Shown here: one piece after another, positions 1-8,624 of the stretch
How the letters are laid out: each line of letters starts with the position of its first letter
How positions within the stretch are numbered: the first letter of the stretch is position 1
Program-made: the position numbers and the translations under genes
NCBI GenBank assembly: GCA_016781525.1
Contig: JADDQE010000190.1
Coordinates: 1 to 42,233 of the forward strand
Direction: 5' to 3'
Source of the DNA: a bacterium
Lineage (GTDB): Bacteria > Chloroflexota > Chloroflexia > Chloroflexales > Kallotenuaceae
DNA: 42,233 nt
The notes under the pieces: generated by a model
What the model saw: the letters and a program-made list of their open reading frames with translations, nothing else
Database searches by the model: none
Told to the model about the DNA's origin: nothing

Positions 1-1
1 G

Positions 2-28
2 GTCTTTGTCGAGCGGCTGGACTGGTAA
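2..28 (+). CDS. C-terminal end of an upstream gene (partial)
   Basis: The first bases read as eight sense codons (Val-Phe-Val-Glu-Arg-Leu-Asp-Trp) followed by TAA, in a frame that runs off the left edge. A gene ending 27 bases before an XdhC-like gene on the same strand would fit a molybdenum hydroxylase operon. Nine codons are too few to name the protein or to prove that it is coding. Confidence 0.35.
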   Translation, partial: VFVERLDW

Positions 29-55
29 TGGTTCCTCGCCAGAACTCCTACTACG

Positions 56-784
56 ATGATCTTTGATACGCTGCGCCAAACGCTCGCAGCCGAGCAGCCG
101 GCTGCTCTTGCGACCGTAATCGCCGGTGATCAGTTAGGCACGAAGCTCTTGATTCGGCCTGCCCATGCGCTCGAGGGTACGCTAGGCGCGCCGGAGCTTG
201 ATGCCCAGGTGAGCGTAGACGCGCTGGAACTCTTAGACGCCGAGCGCAGCGAAGCCCGTGACTATCAGTCCTCGGCTGGTGCAGTCAGCGTGCTGATCGA
301 AACCTATCCGCCACCCCCGCATCTGATCATCGTCGGCGCGGTTCACGCTGCGATCCCGCTGACGGCGTGTGCCAAACAGCTTGGTTTTCGAGTTACCATC
401 GTCGACCCCCGAGCAGCCTTCGCGACCCGCGAGCGCTTTCCACATGCCGACGAGTTGGTCATCGAATGGCCGGATGAGGCATTGCCGAAGCTGCGGCTCG
501 ATCGTTCCACGTATGTGGCAGTCTTAACCCACGATCCCAAGTTGGACGATCCTGCGGTGCGGATTGCCCTTGCCTACCCGGTGCGCTATGTTGGTGCGAT
601 TGGTAGCCCCAAGACGCAGGCTGCGCGCAAGCAAAACCTGCGTGAAGCTGGGGTGAGCGAGGATGCACTGGCGCGAATTCACGGTCCGATCGGCCTGCCC
701 CTTGGCAGCAAGACACCGGCAGAGATCGCAATTAGTATCTTGGCTGAGATGATTGCTGTGCGGCGTGGAAAACCCAGTCAATGA
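56..784 (+). CDS. XdhC/CoxI family molybdenum hydroxylase maturation protein
   Basis: This 242-residue protein has the two-part XdhC layout. A short N-terminal XdhC/CoxI domain (about residues 1-85) is followed by a Rossmann-like XdhC C-terminal domain that starts at the hydrophobic strand and turn PPPHLIIVGAVHAAI (about residues 86-100). It ends with the family signature GPIGLPLGSKTPAEIAISI (about 211-229). XdhC proteins bind the molybdenum cofactor and help sulfurate and insert it into xanthine dehydrogenase or CO-dehydrogenase-type enzymes. The usual GxGHV turn is GAVHAAI here. The next gene, 18 bases on, is a MobA-like nucleotidyltransferase, the standard partner. The hydroxylase subunits themselves are not in the window and may lie to the left. 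The ATG at 56 has no clear ribosome binding site. Confidence 0.85.
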   Translation: MIFDTLRQTLAAEQPAALATVIAGDQLGTKLLIRPAHALEGTLGAPELDAQVSVDALELLDAERSEARDYQSSAGAVSVLIETYPPPPHLIIVGAVHAAIPLTACAKQLGFRVTIVDPRAAFATRERFPHADELVIEWPDEALPKLRLDRSTYVAVLTHDPKLDDPAVRIALAYPVRYVGAIGSPKTQAARKQNLREAGVSEDALARIHGPIGLPLGSKTPAEIAISILAEMIAVRRGKPSQ

Positions 785-802
785 TGAACAGGTAAGCCAC
801 GG

Positions 803-1399
803 ATGATTGCAGGTATTCTTCTGGCCGCGGGACGCTCACAGCGGATGGGACAGCCCAAGCTCCTGCTCCCGTGGCGGGGTGTTCCACTTGTGCGTCACGT
901 TGCGCAGATCGCGCTCGATTCCAACCTCGATGAGCTCCTTGTCGTTGTGGGCCATCGAGCCGACCACGTGCGGGCAGCGCTTGAGGGACTACCGGTGCGG
1001 ATCGTACATAACGCTTCGTTTTTGGAGGGACAGAGTACGTCGATCCAGGCAGGCGTACAAGCGCTCCGGCAGGATACGGAGGCGGTAGCGGTGATGTTGG
1101 GGGATCAACCCTTGCTAGAGCCGGCGACCGTGAACATGTTGCTGGCGGCCTATAAGGTTTCTGCGGCACCGATCGTCGTACCGCGATACAAAGGGCGCCG
1201 CGGCAATCCAGTAGTGCTGGAGCAGTCCCTGTTTCCTGCGCTATTGGCGCTGACCGGGGACGAGGGCGCGCGTCCAATCTTACGTAAGCAGGAGGCGCAG
1301 ATTCATTGGGTTGATGTCGCCGACGAGGGAATTCTGCTCGACGTCGATACCCCAGAGATGTTTGCATCTGTCGTGGAGCGGGTCTCCAATCACGCGTGA
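803..1399 (+). CDS. MobA-like NTP transferase (molybdenum cofactor nucleotidyltransferase, MocA type)
   Basis: This 198-residue protein opens with the nucleotidyltransferase signature LAAGRSQRMGQPKLLLPW (residues 7-24), in which the glycine/arginine loop and Lys bind the nucleotide. A second motif, MLGDQPLL (about 97-104), contains the metal-binding Asp of MobA/MocA proteins. The family transfers CMP or GMP to molybdopterin, making the dinucleotide cofactor used by hydroxylases. The length matches the small MocA/MobA-like group (about 190-210 residues). It follows the XdhC-like gene by 18 bases, so both are probably one transcription unit serving a molybdenum hydroxylase. CTP versus GTP preference cannot be read from the sequence, although pairing with XdhC favours the cytidylyltransferase type. 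Confidence 0.87.
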   Translation: MIAGILLAAGRSQRMGQPKLLLPWRGVPLVRHVAQIALDSNLDELLVVVGHRADHVRAALEGLPVRIVHNASFLEGQSTSIQAGVQALRQDTEAVAVMLGDQPLLEPATVNMLLAAYKVSAAPIVVPRYKGRRGNPVVLEQSLFPALLALTGDEGARPILRKQEAQIHWVDVADEGILLDVDTPEMFASVVERVSNHA

Positions 1400-1463
1400 T
1401 AGTAGCTGCGAGCTATATTGGTGTCGTCGCGAATGGTTGAGAAAAAAAACAAAAATCTGGGTA

Positions 1464-1491
1464 TTGCAATATCTGTGCCGCGTGTTATAAT
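1464..1491 (+). promoter_or_regulatory. Sigma70-type promoter
   Basis: TTGCAA (1464-1469) and a consensus TATAAT (1486-1491) are separated by 16 bases, downstream of an A-rich stretch. Transcription would start near 1498, about 95 bases before the receiver-protein gene at 1594, leaving a leader that contains a hairpin. Confidence 0.65.
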
Positions 1492-1522
1492 CGTGGCATC
1501 TCCTTCTCCTCTCTTCTCTTGT

Positions 1523-1560
1523 CTCAAGGGCTCGGCTCTGCTGGGTCCTTGAGGCGTTTT
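1523..1560 (+). terminator. Leader hairpin, possible attenuator or small-RNA terminator
   Basis: CTCAAGG (1523-1529) pairs perfectly with CCTTGAG (1547-1553); a GGC/GCT inner element may extend it. It is followed by GCGTTTT. The hairpin sits between the promoter at 1464-1491 and the ATG at 1594, so it could terminate a transcript of about 60 bases or attenuate the downstream gene. The T-run is short (four). Confidence 0.4.
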
Positions 1561-1593
1561 AACGGGCTTTTTCAGATAGAGCGTGGGGAGTAT

Positions 1594-2295
1594 ATGAGCA
1601 TTCAGGAGTTTCCCAACGCCACCATATTGGTCGTCGACGACGATGTAGCGATTGCAGGGCTGCTTGAGGAGCTGTTGTCGGATGAAGGGTATGTGATGTG
1701 GGTTGCATCGACGCTCGGCGAGGCACATAGGCAGCTTGCCGAGCAGGTGCCTGATGTTATCCTGCTTGACGTACAGCTGCCCGACGGCAACGGCTTCGAC
1801 TTTTGCGTTGCGTTACGGGAAAACCCGAAGACCACCGATGTGCCAATCCTTTTCCTCTCGGGAATCGATCGCGGGCCAGATTCGGTGGCCAAAGGTCTTG
1901 ATCTCGGTGGATACGATTTTCTGCCCAAGCCGTTTCGCAACGTAGAGCTGCTTGCACGCATCCGCGTGTTGGTGCGGCTACGGCGGCTGCAACAACGGCT
2001 GATCGAGCAAGAGCGTGAGCGAGCGATGCTGGCAACGGCGGGCGCAGCTGCGCACTCCCTGGCGCAGCCACTAATGGCCGCCCTCGGACTAGCCTCGCTG
2101 CTGCTCGAGGGCGAGTTGAACGAGACACATCGGGCGGATGTCGAGCTCATCTACGGCGCTCTCAAACAAATGAGCGCGACCGTGCATCAGATTCAAGAAG
2201 TTCAGCGCTATATAACGCAGCCCTATCTCGAGGGTGTGTCGGACCTCCAAATTCTGGATATTCAACAAGCGAGTGCCACACCCGAGGAGGACTAG
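1594..2295 (+). CDS. Response regulator receiver protein with a histidine-kinase-like H-box helix pair and no ATPase domain
   Basis: This 233-residue protein begins with a complete receiver domain: acidic pocket VVDDD (residues 13-17), phospho-acceptor D59 in ILLDVQLPDG, and conserved Lys in FLPKPF (K112). A coiled linker (about 122-147) leads into AAAHSLAQPLMAALGLASLL (151-170). That segment resembles the H-box of HisKA dimerisation domains, with H154 in the position of the phosphorylated histidine and QPL following as in many kinases. A second helix follows and the protein ends near residue 233, so there is no HATPase domain and no DNA-binding domain. I chose the ATG at 1594 because the receiver fold begins directly after it and GTGGGGAG lies just upstream; an in-frame start at 1519 would fall inside the leader hairpin. 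It could be a phosphotransfer or scaffold protein. Confidence 0.82.
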   Translation: MSIQEFPNATILVVDDDVAIAGLLEELLSDEGYVMWVASTLGEAHRQLAEQVPDVILLDVQLPDGNGFDFCVALRENPKTTDVPILFLSGIDRGPDSVAKGLDLGGYDFLPKPFRNVELLARIRVLVRLRRLQQRLIEQERERAMLATAGAAAHSLAQPLMAALGLASLLLEGELNETHRADVELIYGALKQMSATVHQIQEVQRYITQPYLEGVSDLQILDIQQASATPEED

Positions 2296-2303
2296 CAGTG
2301 TCC

Positions 2304-2332
2304 TTGTCATCAGCGCGGCGGTACGCTACAAT
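2304..2332 (+). promoter_or_regulatory. Sigma70-type promoter of the glycosyltransferase gene
   Basis: TTGTCA (2304-2309) and TACAAT (2327-2332) have the optimal 17-base spacer. They lie just after the previous stop codon at 2295 and about 70 bases ahead of the ATG at 2406. Confidence 0.65.
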
Positions 2333-2405
2333 GCGCGTCCAGAATAATTTTTTAATGTGAAGACGGTTCGCGCGTGCCTTCGTGCCGTCCGAGTCGTATG
2401 AGGAT

Positions 2406-4766
2406 ATGGCCGTTACCGCTCCGCCAACACGCCGTCCACCGGAATCCATTGCAGCCATCGATCTCCAACCGCAACGCTGGGTCATTACACTCGAGCAGAT
2501 GCTCTATCTGGGGCTCGTGGTCTTGGCAATTATCAGCCATCTTTACCTGCTGGGTGACCGCGCGCTCCACCACGACGAAACGCATCACGCCAACTACTCC
2601 TGGATTATCTACCGAGGTGGCGACTATCAGCACGACCCGCTGCTCCATGGCCCGTTCCTGTATTACATCACGGCGTTTGGCTACTTTCTCTTCGGCGATA
2701 GTGACTTCACGGCGCGCCTGAGCGCGGCAATCTTCGGAATTGCCCTCACGCTGCTGCCACTGCTGCTACGGCGCGACCTCGGCCGCGGCACCGCATTGCT
2801 TGCGAGCGCGTACCTGCTGATCTCACCCGTCGCGCTTTACGTCGGCCGTTTCATTCGCCATGATATTTTCGCCGCGGTCTTTGAGCTCCTGTCGGTGATC
2901 GCGATTCTGCGCTATGTTGCCACTGAGCGTCCCCTTTGGCATTACATCCTGGCTGCAGCCATGGGCCTGATGCTGGCGACCATGGAGTCGTTTTATCTGT
3001 TTCTCCTTATCGTCGGCAGCTTCGTCATGGTCTGGGTCTTGTGGCAGGTGGCGCGCTGGGCCTTATGGATAGTGCTGGCCTATGTTGTCGTCGCGGCGGC
3101 GGCGATTAAGGGATTAACGCGCCTTCCAGGGGTTGGTCCAATCCCGCTGCCGACGCCGGAGCAGGCGCTGCAAGTGCGCAACCAGCCCGATAACAATCTC
3201 ATTACCTATTTCGCCAACGTCGGCGCTGTGCTGGTTCCGCTGCTCAGCCATCCAGCCGGCCTCGTGTTAATGTTGAGCAGCGCAGGCTTAATCATCCTGC
3301 TTGTCTTCGCGGTCTTTCTGCGGCGTGATGCCGCTGGACAGACGCCGTGGCGGCGTGCGGCCGATGCAGCGCCATTCGGCTCGCTCGTCGGCGCCCTCGA
3401 TCGGATTCCGGGACGGCAATGGGCGATCGCCTTCGGCATTGCGTTTGTGATCTATGCCGTGCTCTACACCGGCGTCCTTTCCAACCCGCTCACTGCCAAT
3501 ATTGCCGGACTCGTTACCGGAGTTTCAGGCTCCTTCTTGTACTGGCTGGGCCAGCATGGAGTGCAGCGCGGCAATCAACCTGGGCACTATTACCTGTTTC
3601 TGTTGTCGGTCTACGAGCCGCTGCTGCTGTTGTTCGGCACCGTAGGGATAGCAGCGGTGCTGCGGCAGCTGCTACGTCTGCGGCGTGGGAGCGAAGGCGA
3701 CGAAGTAGCCGCTGTCCACCACTTTCGTGTCATGCAGCGGGCGAACGCACTCTTTGGCCCTGCTCTGCTCGCCTGGTGGAGCGTTGGGGCATTAGCCATC
3801 TATAGCTGGGCCGGCGAAAAAATGCCGTGGCTCACGCTCCACGTGTCTCTGCCGCTGACCTTGCTTAGTGCCTGGGCTTTAGCGCGGCTCTGGTCATGGG
3901 CCACGCAGTGGACCTTCGATGGACTTGCGCTGAGCTTGACGGCCATGACGGGCGTGCTCCTGCTGCTGACCTTCAATCGTTTCACGGTGACAATTCGTGC
4001 GCCGGAGACAGTGGCTCAGGCGGGACTGTGGCCGCTGCTCGCTTCCCTGTTTGTCGGGCTGTTGCTGATTGGCCTTGCTTTGATCTACCGCTCGGGACGG
4101 CCCGCAGTGCTTGCGCTGCTTAGTCTCATTCTTGCCTTTGGCACACTGTTTACCGTGCGGAATAGCCTGCGCCTCGCCTTTGTGAACGGGGACGTCGCAG
4201 TCGAGCCGATGGTCTTTGTGCAAACATCACCGGACGTTGCACGCGCTATGGACCGGCTGCGTGAGGCCTCTCTGCTACGCACGGGCCAGCTTAACCTGCC
4301 AATCCGCTACGATAACGAGACGATCTGGATCTGGTACTTGCGCAACTACCAAAATACCCAGGGCAGCTCGGGCACAATGATCGACGAGATCGATGACGAG
4401 GTTCAAGCGGTCTTCTTGCTGTCGGAGAACATTCCAGCGAACGAGCCGAATCTAGATGGCTTTGTCCGGCAGGAATATCCGCTGCGCTGGTGGTTTCCCG
4501 AGTGCGAGGTGTACCGTATTCCAAGTCGCGACCGTTACTGTGGAGCCAACCCTCAAGCAATGTCGGTGTTGAGCCGGCTTCTCACGCAGCCCTGGGATGG
4601 CAAAGCCCTTGCAGACTATTGGAATTTTTGGTTCGATCGGAAGCTTCCCGCGCCGCTAGGATCGACGAACTGGACCTTATTTGTGCGACCGGAGCTGGCG
4701 GCCGAGTTTGGGCTCGGGGCAGGAGCGGACCGTTCGCGAAAATCCGTCGCGCACCTGCATCCGTAG
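2406..4766 (+). CDS. GT39-type membrane glycosyltransferase, TIGR03663/Agl23-like
   Basis: This 786-residue multi-pass membrane protein has about a dozen hydrophobic segments. After the first membrane helix comes ALHHDETHHANYSW (residues 53-66). The acidic Asp-Glu pair there matches the catalytic position of GT39/ArnT-like GT-C enzymes, which move sugars from polyprenyl-phosphate donors on the outer membrane face. A second signature, WAGEKMPWLTLH, is shared with the next gene and marks the TIGR03663 'flippase activity-associated Agl23' group known from archaea and Chloroflexota. The C-terminal 180 residues are soluble and probably extracytoplasmic. An in-frame GTG at 2382 would add eight residues; I prefer the ATG, though neither start has a good ribosome binding site. 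Donor and acceptor are unknown. Confidence 0.82.
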   Translation: MAVTAPPTRRPPESIAAIDLQPQRWVITLEQMLYLGLVVLAIISHLYLLGDRALHHDETHHANYSWIIYRGGDYQHDPLLHGPFLYYITAFGYFLFGDSDFTARLSAAIFGIALTLLPLLLRRDLGRGTALLASAYLLISPVALYVGRFIRHDIFAAVFELLSVIAILRYVATERPLWHYILAAAMGLMLATMESFYLFLLIVGSFVMVWVLWQVARWALWIVLAYVVVAAAAIKGLTRLPGVGPIPLPTPEQALQVRNQPDNNLITYFANVGAVLVPLLSHPAGLVLMLSSAGLIILLVFAVFLRRDAAGQTPWRRAADAAPFGSLVGALDRIPGRQWAIAFGIAFVIYAVLYTGVLSNPLTANIAGLVTGVSGSFLYWLGQHGVQRGNQPGHYYLFLLSVYEPLLLLFGTVGIAAVLRQLLRLRRGSEGDEVAAVHHFRVMQRANALFGPALLAWWSVGALAIYSWAGEKMPWLTLHVSLPLTLLSAWALARLWSWATQWTFDGLALSLTAMTGVLLLLTFNRFTVTIRAPETVAQAGLWPLLASLFVGLLLIGLALIYRSGRPAVLALLSLILAFGTLFTVRNSLRLAFVNGDVAVEPMVFVQTSPDVARAMDRLREASLLRTGQLNLPIRYDNETIWIWYLRNYQNTQGSSGTMIDEIDDEVQAVFLLSENIPANEPNLDGFVRQEYPLRWWFPECEVYRIPSRDRYCGANPQAMSVLSRLLTQPWDGKALADYWNFWFDRKLPAPLGSTNWTLFVRPELAAEFGLGAGADRSRKSVAHLHP

Positions 4767-4850
4767 GCTAGTAATAGTGTGGCCGACTCCGCTATTCTCT
4801 AGCGGTCAACGAATTAACCCTTGGCTGAAGTACGCATCACGCATACACAT

Positions 4851-7800
4851 ATGATCTATAGCGACCCAATCACTACCACCGTGCCCCGCCGCTCGCTCTT
4901 AGAGCGACAGTTTGGGATCGACCGCACGACCACCGAGATATTGCTGTACGTCCTGCTGTTTTTCCTCAGCATTGTGCTGCATCTGTGGCAGCTCGACGTA
5001 AAGGCGATGCACCATGACGAGTCAATCCATGCCTGGATGAGCTACAAATTCTTCACAGGCGCGAACGATTTCACCTGTGCCGGCCACGCTCCCGAGCAAG
5101 GGATCATCCGTCAATCCACGACCTACTGCTACGATCCGGTCTACCACGGGCCGTCCCTGTATGTGTTGACGCTGCTCTCCTACTTTCTGTTCGGCGACGG
5201 TGACGCCCAGGCGCGACTCCCAATGGCCTTGGCCGGCATTGGGTTGGTGCCAATGGCCTGGACGCTGCGTCCCTTCCTGGGGCGCAAGGGCGCGCTGCTC
5301 GCGGCGGCGCTGATGACGATCTCGCCTTCGATCTTGTACTACACCCGCTTTGCTCGTCACGACGCCTTGGTGCTGCTGTGGTCGCTGTTCATGGTCGTGG
5401 GGCTCTTCAAGTTTCTACGAGAGGGCGGCGCCGCAAATCTTTCGCTTGCCGCCGCCGGCCTTGCGCTCACCTGGGCTACGCATGAGCTCGTCTTTATTCT
5501 GATTTTCATCGGCGGCAGCTTCCTTGGCCTACGCCTCGTGTGGGAATGGAGCCGGCCCGTTTTCCTGGTGATCTGTACGCTCGCCATCGCAGCTAGTCTG
5601 GGTATTATTGGGGCGGCGCTGACCGTTTCCAAGGCCGATTCGCCCGGGCTCTATGGCTGGCTGCAGCGGCTGCTCGGGCCATTCATGATGCTGGGCGTCG
5701 GGGCGCTGCTGATCATCCCGATTTCCTTTGCGTGGGAGCCTGCTCCAATCCTCCGTGAGCGGCTGGTCGCGACATGGCAGACCAACCGGGGGGTCTATGG
5801 CGCGGCCCTGGCGACCTTTGTGGTCATCTTTACGCTGCTCTTTACGACCTTCTTCGCCTACCCGCGCGGCTTTCTCGACGGCTGGTATCAAGGCATTAAC
5901 TACTGGCTGTTATCCCAACATGAGTACGCCCGTGGCGGGCAGCCCTGGTTCTACTATCTGATGTTGCTGCCGATCTACGACCTGTTGGCGCTGATCTTTG
6001 GGCTGGTTGGCGTCGGCTGGCTGCTCACGGCCGGCTTGCGCCGCCAAGCGCAAGCTCCTGACGACCTGCGTTCCGTGCAGCTACCGGGGAATGGTCGTGC
6101 CGAAATGGAGCACGATGGCAACACTGATGCGACGAATGGCAGCACTTACCTGGGTCGGCATCATGGAGCGAGCGCCGAGCACTGGCGTCCGCCATTGCTG
6201 GTCTTTTTCCTGGGCTACTGGTTCGTCGAAGCGTTCGTCAGCTTTTCCTGGGCCGGCGAGAAGATGCCATGGCTCCTGACGCATATCTCGTTGCCGGCGA
6301 CGTTGGTTGCCGCCTGGGTTCTCGGCGAGCTGATCGGGCGTGTGCCTTGGCGTGATCTGCGCCACAACTGGGGGTGGGCGGTACCACTCCTGACGCTCGT
6401 ACTGGTGCTTATGGTGTTCGTAGCGGCCTACGCCTTTTCCGGTGGCGATGAGACTATTGAAGGGTTGCGCGCTCGACTTCGGGGCCTTATTCCGGTCTTG
6501 ATCGCCGGCGCCTGTCTCTTCGGTCTGCTTACCATCTCGACGCACTTAGGTGGCCGCGTTGTGCTCCGTCTAGCAGCGCTAACCTGTGCCGCTGTTTTGA
6601 CGCTATACGGTATCCGCGCGGCGACGCAAGTTGTTTACCGCACGCCGGACACACCGATTGATCCCTTGATCTATACACAGACAGCACCAGACGTGCCGAT
6701 CCTGGTACGGCAGATCAAGGAGCTGGCAATCAACTCGACGCGTAACACGCGCACCGCCGAGGATCCAACGGGTGGCCTCAGCATGTCAATTGTGCTTGAC
6801 GGTGGTGCAAGTAAACATGGCGGTGAGGGCAGCCTTGCCTGGCCAATGCAGTGGTACCTCCGCCATTTCAAGCCGGGCAGCATCCGCTGGCTCGACGTCG
6901 ACACAAATCCGACGATCGATTCGAGCGCTGGCGTTGTCGTGCTGTACGCGCCGCATGTAACTGAAGCAATGCGCGATCAGCTCGAATCCGATTTTGTCCG
7001 AACCTCGGGGGGTGTGTTTAACTGGTGGTTCCCCGAGTACAGCGGGTCGAACAATTCTAATCGTCCTGGTGCTCAGCTTGCGCGCGGCTATAAATCGCTT
7101 GGCAGTACTGGTGATACGGCCCTAGAGCGAGTTTGGAACGTCGTCTCTTGGCCGTTCCGTCCGTCGAACTGGCGAACGCTCGCCAATTACATGCTGTACC
7201 GTGAGCTGCCGTTGGAGCTGGATGGACGCAACATGGAAGTCTTTGTGCGGCGTGATCTAGCTCCCGGCGGAGGCGCGGTGCAATCCGCGCAAGTGCCAGT
7301 CGAGACGGTGCCAGGCGAGGTGGTTGTTGCGCAGGGGCAGCTGAGCAATCCGCGCGGCATCACGCAGGATCAGGCGGGTAATATCTACATCGCCGATGCG
7401 GGTAATCACCGAATTGTTGTGCTGGGGCCGGATGGGTCGCAAATTCGCACAATCGGCAGCGTTGGCAACGGCGACGGCGAGCTGAATGAACCTTCCGGGG
7501 TCGCGGTCGATCAAGAGGGCAACGTGTACGTTGCGGATACCTGGAACGGCCGAGTCGCTAAGTTCGCGCCGGATGGTACGTTTATTAAAACCTGGGGCCG
7601 TGGTGGATCGGCGTTTGGGGAGCCCTTTATCGATCCGGCAACTGGTCGCAGCGTGCAGCGGTATGCGACCGACACGAAAGGCCACCCAGAGGCAAACGCT
7701 GCCAATCCCCTCGGCTTTTTCGGTCCCCGCAACGTGCTGGTTAACGGCGAACGGGTATATATTACGGACACGGGCAATACGCGTGTGGTTGTGACCGACC

Positions 7801-8234
7801 GCGAAGGTAATTTTATCCAGCAGTTCGGCACCCGCGGGAATGGCATGGGGCAGATGCAGGAGCCGATCGGCCTGGGTATCGACGAGCGCGGGCGGCTCTA
7901 TGTCGGTGATACGTGGAACTCGCGGATCCAGGTCTACCAGACTACCGCCGACAATGCTGTAGAGCTAGAGCCTGCTGCAACCTTCGAGGTTAAGGGCTGG
8001 GTTCCCAATAGCTACAACGATCCTTATATCGCGGTTGCTCCGGATGGACGTGCGTGGGCATCCCAAGGCGCTCGTAATACCATTGCCGAGTTCGATGCGG
8101 CGCATCAGTACGTCCGTCGGCTGAAAGGCGATCCCGATTTCTCGGGGCCTAAGGGCCTAGCGATCAGTGCAAACAATGAGCTCTATGTTGCGAACAGCGG
8201 CGTGGGCGAGCTGTTACGCTTGCGGCTCCGCTAG
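4851..8234 (+). CDS. GT39-type membrane glycosyltransferase (TIGR03663-like) fused to a C-terminal NHL propeller
   Basis: This 1127-residue protein is a paralogue of the gene before it. It has a first membrane helix, then KAMHHDESIHAWMSYKF (residues 51-67) with the GT39 Asp-Glu pair, many further helices, and SWAGEKMPWLLTHISLPAT. From about residue 825 to the end it carries NHL-type repeats, for example NPRGITQDQAGNIYIADAGN and EPSGVAVDQEGNVYVADTWN, and further units such as DERGRLYVGDTWNSRIQVY. These should form a beta-propeller on the outer face, perhaps binding the glycan or protein acceptor. An in-frame TTG at 4821 would add ten residues; I prefer the ATG at 4851, but no ribosome binding site decides it. 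A small hairpin (4789-4805) lies between the two genes, which are probably cotranscribed. Confidence 0.85.
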   Translation: MIYSDPITTTVPRRSLLERQFGIDRTTTEILLYVLLFFLSIVLHLWQLDVKAMHHDESIHAWMSYKFFTGANDFTCAGHAPEQGIIRQSTTYCYDPVYHGPSLYVLTLLSYFLFGDGDAQARLPMALAGIGLVPMAWTLRPFLGRKGALLAAALMTISPSILYYTRFARHDALVLLWSLFMVVGLFKFLREGGAANLSLAAAGLALTWATHELVFILIFIGGSFLGLRLVWEWSRPVFLVICTLAIAASLGIIGAALTVSKADSPGLYGWLQRLLGPFMMLGVGALLIIPISFAWEPAPILRERLVATWQTNRGVYGAALATFVVIFTLLFTTFFAYPRGFLDGWYQGINYWLLSQHEYARGGQPWFYYLMLLPIYDLLALIFGLVGVGWLLTAGLRRQAQAPDDLRSVQLPGNGRAEMEHDGNTDATNGSTYLGRHHGASAEHWRPPLLVFFLGYWFVEAFVSFSWAGEKMPWLLTHISLPATLVAAWVLGELIGRVPWRDLRHNWGWAVPLLTLVLVLMVFVAAYAFSGGDETIEGLRARLRGLIPVLIAGACLFGLLTISTHLGGRVVLRLAALTCAAVLTLYGIRAATQVVYRTPDTPIDPLIYTQTAPDVPILVRQIKELAINSTRNTRTAEDPTGGLSMSIVLDGGASKHGGEGSLAWPMQWYLRHFKPGSIRWLDVDTNPTIDSSAGVVVLYAPHVTEAMRDQLESDFVRTSGGVFNWWFPEYSGSNNSNRPGAQLARGYKSLGSTGDTALERVWNVVSWPFRPSNWRTLANYMLYRELPLELDGRNMEVFVRRDLAPGGGAVQSAQVPVETVPGEVVVAQGQLSNPRGITQDQAGNIYIADAGNHRIVVLGPDGSQIRTIGSVGNGDGELNEPSGVAVDQEGNVYVADTWNGRVAKFAPDGTFIKTWGRGGSAFGEPFIDPATGRSVQRYATDTKGHPEANAANPLGFFGPRNVLVNGERVYITDTGNTRVVVTDREGNFIQQFGTRGNGMGQMQEPIGLGIDERGRLYVGDTWNSRIQVYQTTADNAVELEPAATFEVKGWVPNSYNDPYIAVAPDGRAWASQGARNTIAEFDAAHQYVRRLKGDPDFSGPKGLAISANNELYVANSGVGELLRLRLR

Positions 8235-8301
8235 CAGCTGGCACGCTTCTTGCCTTATTATGTTAACTGTTTCAGACCGTCTTTCGCAAAGGAGCAACAA
8301 G

Positions 8302-8601
8302 ATGGATGAGAACAAAGAACGTGCAAAAGGCAAGCTGGACGAGGTCGTCGGTAACGTCAAGCAGGGCTTTGGCAATTTAACGGGGAATGAGCGGCTCGAG
8401 GCCGAGGGTCGCGCCCAGGAGCTTGGCGGCGAAAGTCGACAAAGCGTCGCCAAAGGCGTAGGTACCGCCAAGGGTGCTGCCGAAGAGACGAAGGGTAATC
8501 TCAAGGAAGGGGCCGGCAATCTGTTCGGTAACGATCGGCTTGCCGCCGAGGGCGAGGTCGACCAGATCCAGGGTGAGGGACGACAGCGCTTCAATCAGTA
8601 A
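8302..8601 (+). CDS. CsbD family stress protein with two CsbD units
   Basis: This 99-residue, highly charged, helical protein has two CsbD-like units in tandem. The first (about residues 5-43) reads ERAKGKLDEVVGNVKQGFGN, then LTGNERLEAEGRAQE. The second (about 53-95) has GTAKGAAEETKGNLKEGAGN, then LFGNDRLAAEGEVDQ. CsbD proteins are small cytoplasmic proteins induced by general stress in Bacillus, with no known enzymatic activity; single-domain members are about 60-70 residues. I chose the ATG at 8302 because AAAGGAG (8288-8294) is well placed and the family signature starts at once. The gene stands alone, with a GC-rich hairpin 23 bases after the stop. Confidence 0.88.
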   Translation: MDENKERAKGKLDEVVGNVKQGFGNLTGNERLEAEGRAQELGGESRQSVAKGVGTAKGAAEETKGNLKEGAGNLFGNDRLAAEGEVDQIQGEGRQRFNQ

Positions 8602-8624
8602 GCGATAGTGCCAATCCAAATGAT

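Noticed and set aside
732-1367. Minus-strand frame of 211 codons opposite the MobA-like gene
   Set aside because: Pro/Arg-rich antisense shadow; the plus-strand frame has clear family motifs.
1403-1415. TAGCT-GCG-AGCTA hairpin after the MobA-like gene
   Set aside because: Five pairs and no T-run; not convincing as a terminator.
4789-4805. Six-pair hairpin between the two glycosyltransferase genes
   Set aside because: Too short and without a T-run to be called a terminator.
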